NCBI RefSeq assembly: GCF_000611645.1
Contig: NW_014011676.1
Span: 1,775-11,960, forward strand
Direction of reading: 5' to 3'
Length of the DNA: 10,186 nt
Source of the DNA: Monoraphidium neglectum
Lineage: Eukaryota > Chlorophyta > Chlorophyceae > Sphaeropleales > Selenastraceae
Shown: piece by piece, positions 6,255 through 10,186 of the stretch
Layout: each line of letters starts with the position of its first letter
How positions within the stretch are numbered: position 1 is the first letter of the stretch
Made by a program: the position numbers and the translations under genes
Notes under the pieces: model-generated
The model's input: the letters and a program-made list of their open reading frames with translations, nothing else
What the model was told of the DNA's origin: nothing
Database searches by the model: none

Positions 6255-9210
6255 TCACCGCAGCAGCGGCTCAGCCCGCAGCTCAACCCGCGGCGTCACC
6301 ACCTCCGCCTGCGCCTGCACCAGCCGCAGCTCCTTGGCCCGAAACACCGCCGCGGACCGCTCCCGGCTCGACAGCAGCCCCTGCCCCGGAGGCCCGTCAG
6401 CGTCTGCGCTGGCTGCCAGCGCCGCCGCCGCGGCGCGCTCCTCGGCCGCGACCGCTGCTGACGTCACGCGCAGGACGCCCTGCAGCCCCGCAAGGGCCGT
6501 CTCCACGGCGGTTGCCAGGTCAGCAGGGTGGCGGTGGGCCCACGCCAGCAGCAGCGCCGCCAGCAAGTCGCCTGCAGGGGGGGCAAGAGGCGCATGCAGT
6601 TGCAATGCGCGCGAGCATATTTCGGGAGAGTGAGGGGTCCACCGAGGATCCCAGCTGATGATGTGGGGGGAATATAGAAAGCAGGGCGGCAGCTCTATGG
6701 GAGGGTGCAGGGGCATCAGGCGCTCCAAGCACTTTGGGGCGTGGGGGCGTGTGCGCGCCGCCGCCCTCCGGCTGGCTGCGCCCATTGTGTTGCGTTGGAC
6801 AAACATTGAACAGACATAGAGGGAAGGAGTTGCTAAAAGAATCAAACACATATAACTTGTTCATTGGATGTCCATTTCTTTGTATCGATTAGCCAGGCGC
6901 GCGCCTGTGCCTGTGAAGTAGGCGTCCAGCTTCGGGATGCGCACGCGGAACGCCGAGGGCCGCCCGGGGAGCTGCTCCCGTTGCGTCGACGCGACGAGCG
7001 TGATGTGCCGCCCCGGCAGCAGCGCCGCGCCGCCCCTGGTCCAGGGGTCGTCCTGCTCCCCTCCTGTCGCGCCGCTGCTGTCACCCGCGGCGGCGGCCGG
7101 GGCGCTGCTGGCGCTGCTGCTGCTGCTCGCTTCCATGCTGGTTATGATCTGAGGCGGACGCAAACGGGAGGGCGCGGCTCACTCAGGGGGAGTTTAATTC
7201 ATAGTTGGGAGTCTTTGGAGAGGGCCACCTATGCGATTCAGCTGCTCGTCAAAGACTCAACGCGCCTCCGCATGATTGCATCTCCCACTGGCCCAGCACA
7301 TGCCGGCGGCCACGCAACCGCCCCCGCCCCCGCCCGCGAGCGCACCACAGTGTGCGGGCCCATGGCGTGCAGCGCGTCGCAGACGGCCAGCGCTGAGGCC
7401 TCGTCGGTGATGGCCCGCCCGGTCAGCAGCTCCGCCTCAAATTGGTTGGGCGTCAGCACCGACGCCAGCGGCAGGATGGTCGATCTGCGGAGTGGATGCG
7501 TATGCACGTGCATGCATGCATGCATCTTCACATCCGTGCTTGCCAAGGGATGACAGAAAACGAACATGTCGGCGTTGCCGCAAGGGAGACCGCGTAATGA
7601 CGTGTGCACGTGGCGCGGGGCCGGCGCAGGGTGCAAGCGGCGATCGGCGGAACCGGGGCGCTGGGGTGGGCCACCTGTAGGCTCCCACCAGCTCCTCGCT
7701 GACGTAGCACTTGCCCTCGTCACCCAGCACGGGGTCACACACTGCGGGGACGTGCGCGCGCACGCATAAGCTCAAGTGTGAATCTATGTGTAGGGGTGTG
7801 TGTGTGCGCGTGCATGTGTGTGTGTGTGTGTGTGTGCCTGCGTGCGTGCATGCGTGCATGTGTGTGTGTGTGTGCGCGCGCGCGCGTGCGTGCACGCATG
7901 AATGCGTTCTCAGGCAACTGGCACATCAGGCGTGTTGGCAGTCCAGCAAATCACAACAGTCGCAGCTCAGGTCACAGCATGGCGGCGTCCAGTGTTGCGA
8001 GCCCTCCCCCCCCCCTCCGCGCACCGTAGGTGAGGTCGGGGTTGGCGGCGCGCAGGGTGCGCGCGACGGCGGCGATGGCCTCTAGGGTGCTGAGGGTGCC
8101 GATGTAGCCTGCGAGGAGGGCGGGTGCGGAGCAACACAGGTGCAGCGCCTGTAGGCCGCGGCCGGGAGGTTTGAGTGGCTCTCGGGTGCAAAAACGCGTG
8201 GAAGCATCGCAGCGTGGGGGATGGCGGGAAGCTGGCGCAAGGGAGGGCGCACCAGTGAGCAAGTGGGTGTGGCGGATGAGGCCGTTCGACTCCAGCCCCT
8301 GCAGGGGGTGGGCGGCGCGGCGCAGGGGTGCTGAAAGGCGAGCGGCGGAGCTTGTCATTGCTGGGCGCTGCGGGCTGCAACGCTGCAGCTGAGCTGCCTG
8401 GTGCCAGCGGACCCGGCGGCATGCAGGGCCCGCCTGCGCCCATCTGCGCCGCTCAGGGCTGGAACCACGGTCCTGAAGAGCCCATGTAAGCGACCCCGGC
8501 TCCGCGGCGGCGCAACTGCCAACCGCGGCAATGGATGAGAGGCGGGCCCGGCGCACAAGGGCGCCCGCGTGCCCCCCCACACACACACACAAACAAAAGC
8601 ACACATGCCTCCCGGAAAATGCGCGTGAGTCAGACCTCTAGCAGCTCTCTGAGGTGGTCGCCATCAAAGGCCTTGCCGCGGATTGTTGGGTAGCCCGTGT
8701 GGTTGGAGAACTGCGGGGCGGCGGGGGCAGGCCGGCCGGCCGGCGGCGCGAGGCGTTCGAGGGAGGCGTTTGAGCGGCGAGGGAGTCGGCGGCACTTTCC
8801 TTCTGGGCCAGCCAAGAGCGCAGCTGGCCAGAGCCAAGACCCAGAGACAGGGAGCTTGGCGGGGCGGGGGGCGCCGCGCCAGCCGCCAGCGTGTGTGCCT
8901 GCGGGGAGGGACCGCGGCCCTCGGCCACAGGCGCGCCGCGTGCGCACCTGCACCGACATGATGGGGTCGACATCAAACCCCAGCAGCTGCAGCGGTAGTG
9001 TAGCACTCTTGTTGCCCACGTATCCTGAGACCACGTGGGACTGCGGCATAGCGATCGGACCGGTTCAGTCGCCGGCAGCGACCCTGGGGCGCAGGCGCGC
9101 GGCGACCCCAAGCGGCGCTGGGTTGATGGGCTTGCCTGAATGCTCAGCACTCGTTGCGAGAGGGCCGGCACCGCCGCCGTGCCTGCCGCCGCAGCCGCAC
9201 TGGTAGCCAT
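6255..9210 (-). CDS. PDXK: Pyridoxal kinase (PDXK/SOS4 family, EC 2.7.1.35), nine exons
   Basis: This enzyme phosphorylates pyridoxal, pyridoxine and pyridoxamine with ATP in vitamin B6 salvage. Exons in transcript order are 9210-9136, 9040-8948, 8710-8636, 8298-8253, 8108-8025, 7741-7675, 7484-7346, 7148-6905 and 6571-6255 (1140 nt, 379 aa). Intron phases 0,0,0,1,1,2,0,1 all join correctly. Family blocks in order: [116 protein letters not shown]; and C-terminal [11 protein letters not shown]. Equivalents of human Ser12, Thr47, Asp113 and the catalytic Asp of GTGD are all present (about residues 26, 61, 127 and 276). A Ser/Ala-rich insertion follows IITS (about residues 198-236). Introns 1 and 8 lack GT donors and are read as GC-AG. 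An in-frame upstream ATG at 9303 would add 31 Arg-rich, acid-free residues, possibly a plastid or mitochondrial presequence. Confidence 0.94.
6572..6904 (-). other. GC-AG intron 8 of pyridoxal kinase
   Basis: The exon must end in ACA G and resume GC GAC to make the invariant TGTGD. The donor is then CAG|GCGCGC, with no GT between the GTG motif and the in-frame TGA 45 nt later, and the acceptor is CCCCTGCAG. The donor is non-canonical and weaker than that of intron 1, but no GT alternative keeps the active site. Retention would end the protein at ...[17 protein letters not shown], without the catalytic Asp. Confidence 0.65.
7507..7524. repeat. ATGC tetranucleotide run in pyridoxal kinase intron 6
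   Basis: A short run of self-complementary GCAT units lies within the intron between exons 6 and 7 (7485-7674). It is a small simple-sequence tract with no evident coding role. Confidence 0.7.
7796..7837. repeat. 42-bp alternating purine-pyrimidine TG tract, pyridoxal kinase intron 5
   Basis: This is an uninterrupted alternation of purine and pyrimidine, mostly TG with a short CG stretch, ending where two pyrimidines meet at 7837-7838. It lies in intron 5 (7742-8024); the transcript strand is CA-rich. Confidence 0.85.
7839..7900. repeat. 62-bp alternating purine-pyrimidine tract (TG/CG), pyridoxal kinase intron 5
   Basis: This starts one base after the previous tract and runs unbroken to 7900, including a TG run and a CG-rich core near 7874-7886. 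Together with its neighbour it makes about 105 bp of nearly continuous Z-type sequence in one intron. Confidence 0.85.
8579..8591. repeat. Short (AC)n microsatellite in pyridoxal kinase intron 3
   Basis: Six AC units plus one base follow a run of seven C. In the transcript this is a TG tract, complementary to the CA-rich intron 5 tracts about 700-800 bases downstream in the same pre-mRNA. Confidence 0.8.
9041..9135 (-). other. GC-AG intron 1 of pyridoxal kinase
   Basis: The exon ends ATT CAG and the intron starts GCAAGC; the 3' end is TATGCCGCAG. The junction gives RVLSIQ-SHVV, contiguous in the whole family. CAG|GCAAG is the classical strong form of a GC donor. A GT 30 nt further on (GGG|GTCGCC) would insert ten extra residues in frame and break the conserved block, so it is the poorer choice. 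Confidence 0.75.
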
Positions 9211-9321
9211 AGACCGGATGTAGGTTCTGGTTATTGAGTTGCCGAGCAAAGTGAACCGTGCTGCTCTGCGCGCGTGTTGCAGCGTAAGGCCAAACGGTCT
9301 CATTCGGCGCCCGTTGAGGAC

Positions 9322-9350
9322 ATATACATATGAGATTGCCTAATATACAA
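9322..9350 (-). promoter_or_regulatory. Two TATA-like elements upstream of pyridoxal kinase
   Basis: On the minus strand GTATATTA (centred near 9345) and TATGTATATG (9331-9322) are AT-rich islands in GC-rich DNA. With a usual spacing of 25-35 nt, the distal one would start transcripts before the ATG at 9303 and the proximal one just after it, leaving only the ATG at 9210. The intergenic space to the next gene's polyadenylation signal is about 150 bp. Confidence 0.45.
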
Positions 9351-9500
9351 AGTACCGGTTTTCTCAAGCCGGCCACCTTGACACATTGTCAGGTCAGCTG
9401 GTCAGCTGTCTGCCACTGGTGGCACACGATCGATGGTGCAGCGCCGCTCAGCTGCTTTCCGGCCAGCACAAGCAGGTGCGAGAGGAGCCAAGGGACCTGG

Positions 9501-9505
9501 TTACA
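9501..9505 (-). terminator. TGTAA polyadenylation signal of the right-edge gene
   Basis: TTACA on the plus strand gives TGTAA on the minus strand, about 127 nt after the stop codon at 9634-9632. This supports the minus-strand reading of the right-edge gene. Confidence 0.55.
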
Positions 9506-9631
9506 CGTGAGCCCTTTGAAGCGACCTTGACACCACGCCGTGCTGGTGGTGGATACACAGCCGCGCACCACAGCGGCGGATGGACGGATTCAAACATGCA
9601 GCCGCACCCGGCCAGGGCAGGCCCCGCCGCC

Positions 9632-10186
9632 TCACTCCTGCAGCAGCGAGTCGATCATGCTCATGTGGAGGAACTCCGCCCCACCGTCGTCCATCTGCGA
9701 CGCCTGGCTGGGCTGCTGCTGGCCGCCCGCGCCCCCGCCCCCGGCCGCCCGAGGGCCCCCTGAGGGCACCGCCGCGGCCGCGGCGGCGCCCTTTGAGGGC
9801 AGCGCGCCATACCCCAAGGCGCGCTGCGCGGGGGCGGCGGCGGCCTGCGCGCCCGCGCCCGCCGGCTGCGCGGGGAAGGCGCTAAAGTGGTCCGCACCGC
9901 CGCGGGCCGCGGGCGCCGCGGGCGCGGCGCCGACAATCACGCCCGCGCCGCCTGCTGCCGCGGCCGCAGCAGTGACCTTGCCACTGCCCAGGGCCCCGAG
10001 GCCGCCGGCGCCGCCGCCGGCCGCGCCGGCGCGAGCTGCAGCGGGGCCCGCCGCGGCGTTGCGGTATGACGGCGTAGAGGGCTGCGCTGCGGCCGCTGCC
10101 GCCCCTCCGGCTGCCGCGGCCGCCGGCACAGTCGTGTGAAGCACGCCGGCCAGCCCGTTCTGGGCCACTGTCGCGCCCTCCACAGC
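9632..10186 (-). CDS. Ala/Gly-rich protein of unknown function, C-terminal part
   Basis: An open frame enters from the right edge and ends in TGA at 9634-9632, with about 184 codons visible. The protein is dominated by Ala and Gly tracts with scattered Pro, Gln and Ser. It ends in a non-repetitive acidic/amphipathic tail, SQMDDGGAEFLHMSMIDSLLQE. The segment at the window edge reads AVEGATVAQNGLAGVLHT. I do not recognise the family. Such Ala/Gly/Gln-rich C-termini are common in disordered regions of algal regulatory and RNA-binding proteins, but nothing here proves that. The plus strand also has open Ala/Pro-rich frames; I prefer the minus strand because of the ordinary-looking tail, the lack of upstream stops and the TGTAA behind it. 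An intron inside the segment cannot be excluded. No start codon is assigned. Confidence 0.55.
   Translation of the reverse strand, partial: AVEGATVAQNGLAGVLHTTVPAAAAAGGAAAAAAQPSTPSYRNAAAGPAAARAGAAGGGAGGLGALGSGKVTAAAAAAGGAGVIVGAAPAAPAARGGADHFSAFPAQPAGAGAQAAAAPAQRALGYGALPSKGAAAAAAVPSGGPRAAGGGGAGGQQQPSQASQMDDGGAEFLHMSMIDSLLQE

Noticed and set aside
7711..8085. Cys/Val-rich and His/Thr-rich open frames on both strands near 7.8 kb
   Set aside because: These are translations of the TG/CG tract in kinase intron 5, not proteins.
9585..9600. Possible tRNA T-arm (GGATTCAAAC, opposite strand GTTTGAATCC)
   Set aside because: No matching acceptor stem, D-arm or anticodon arm at tRNA distances on either strand.
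9540..10139. 199-codon plus-strand Ala/Pro-rich open frame at the right end
   Set aside because: Antisense to the preferred minus-strand gene. It lacks a non-repetitive tail and has no convincing start context or polyadenylation signal.

Overview
The window reads as nuclear DNA of a GC-rich green alga, most likely a trebouxiophyte of the Chlorella/Micractinium/Auxenochlorella type. The evidence is short spliced exons with mostly GT-AG introns of about 95-475 bp, nucleus-encoded plastid proteins with N-terminal transit peptides (photosystem I PsaL and plastid ribosomal protein S13), TGTAA polyadenylation motifs behind four of the five genes, and long TG/CA microsatellites inside introns. The species assignment is inference. 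No single gene lies in one long ORF, so I rebuilt the genes exon by exon from conserved protein blocks, splice signals and matching intron phases.

Layout. (1) 1-728, plus strand: the last intron, last exon and 3' end of a TBC-domain (Gyp1/TBC1D22-like) Rab GTPase-activating protein. (2) 1360-3399, minus strand: a complete six-exon gene for plastid 30S ribosomal protein S13 (162 aa), convergent with gene 1. (3) 3400-4516: a divergent promoter region of about 1.1 kb with a TATA-like box, a CCAAT box and two perfect CACGTG G-box hexamers. (4) 4517-5927, plus strand: a complete four-exon gene for photosystem I subunit XI, PsaL (189 aa). (5) 6255-9210, or 9303 with the upstream ATG, minus strand: a complete nine-exon pyridoxal kinase of the PDXK/SOS4 type (379 or 410 aa), convergent with psaL. 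(6) 9632-10186, minus strand: the 3' end of a gene whose protein has an extremely Ala/Gly-rich C-terminus; I cannot name it.

How the genes relate. These are ordinary housekeeping and photosynthesis genes: vesicle traffic, plastid translation, photosystem I, and vitamin B6 salvage. They are not an operon or a functional cluster. The only plausible regulatory link is the shared upstream region of the divergent plastid-protein genes rps13 and psaL.

The less ordinary points are about gene structure. Pyridoxal kinase appears to use two GC-AG introns, both abutting active-site codons, and has two in-frame ATGs behind two TATA-like boxes, which could make plastid or mitochondrial and cytosolic forms. 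The psaL gene has a tandem in-frame 3' splice site. Intron 3 of rps13 and intron 5 of the kinase carry 42-62 bp uninterrupted alternating purine-pyrimidine tracts. I found no mobile element, CRISPR array, RNA gene or evidence of an undescribed system.
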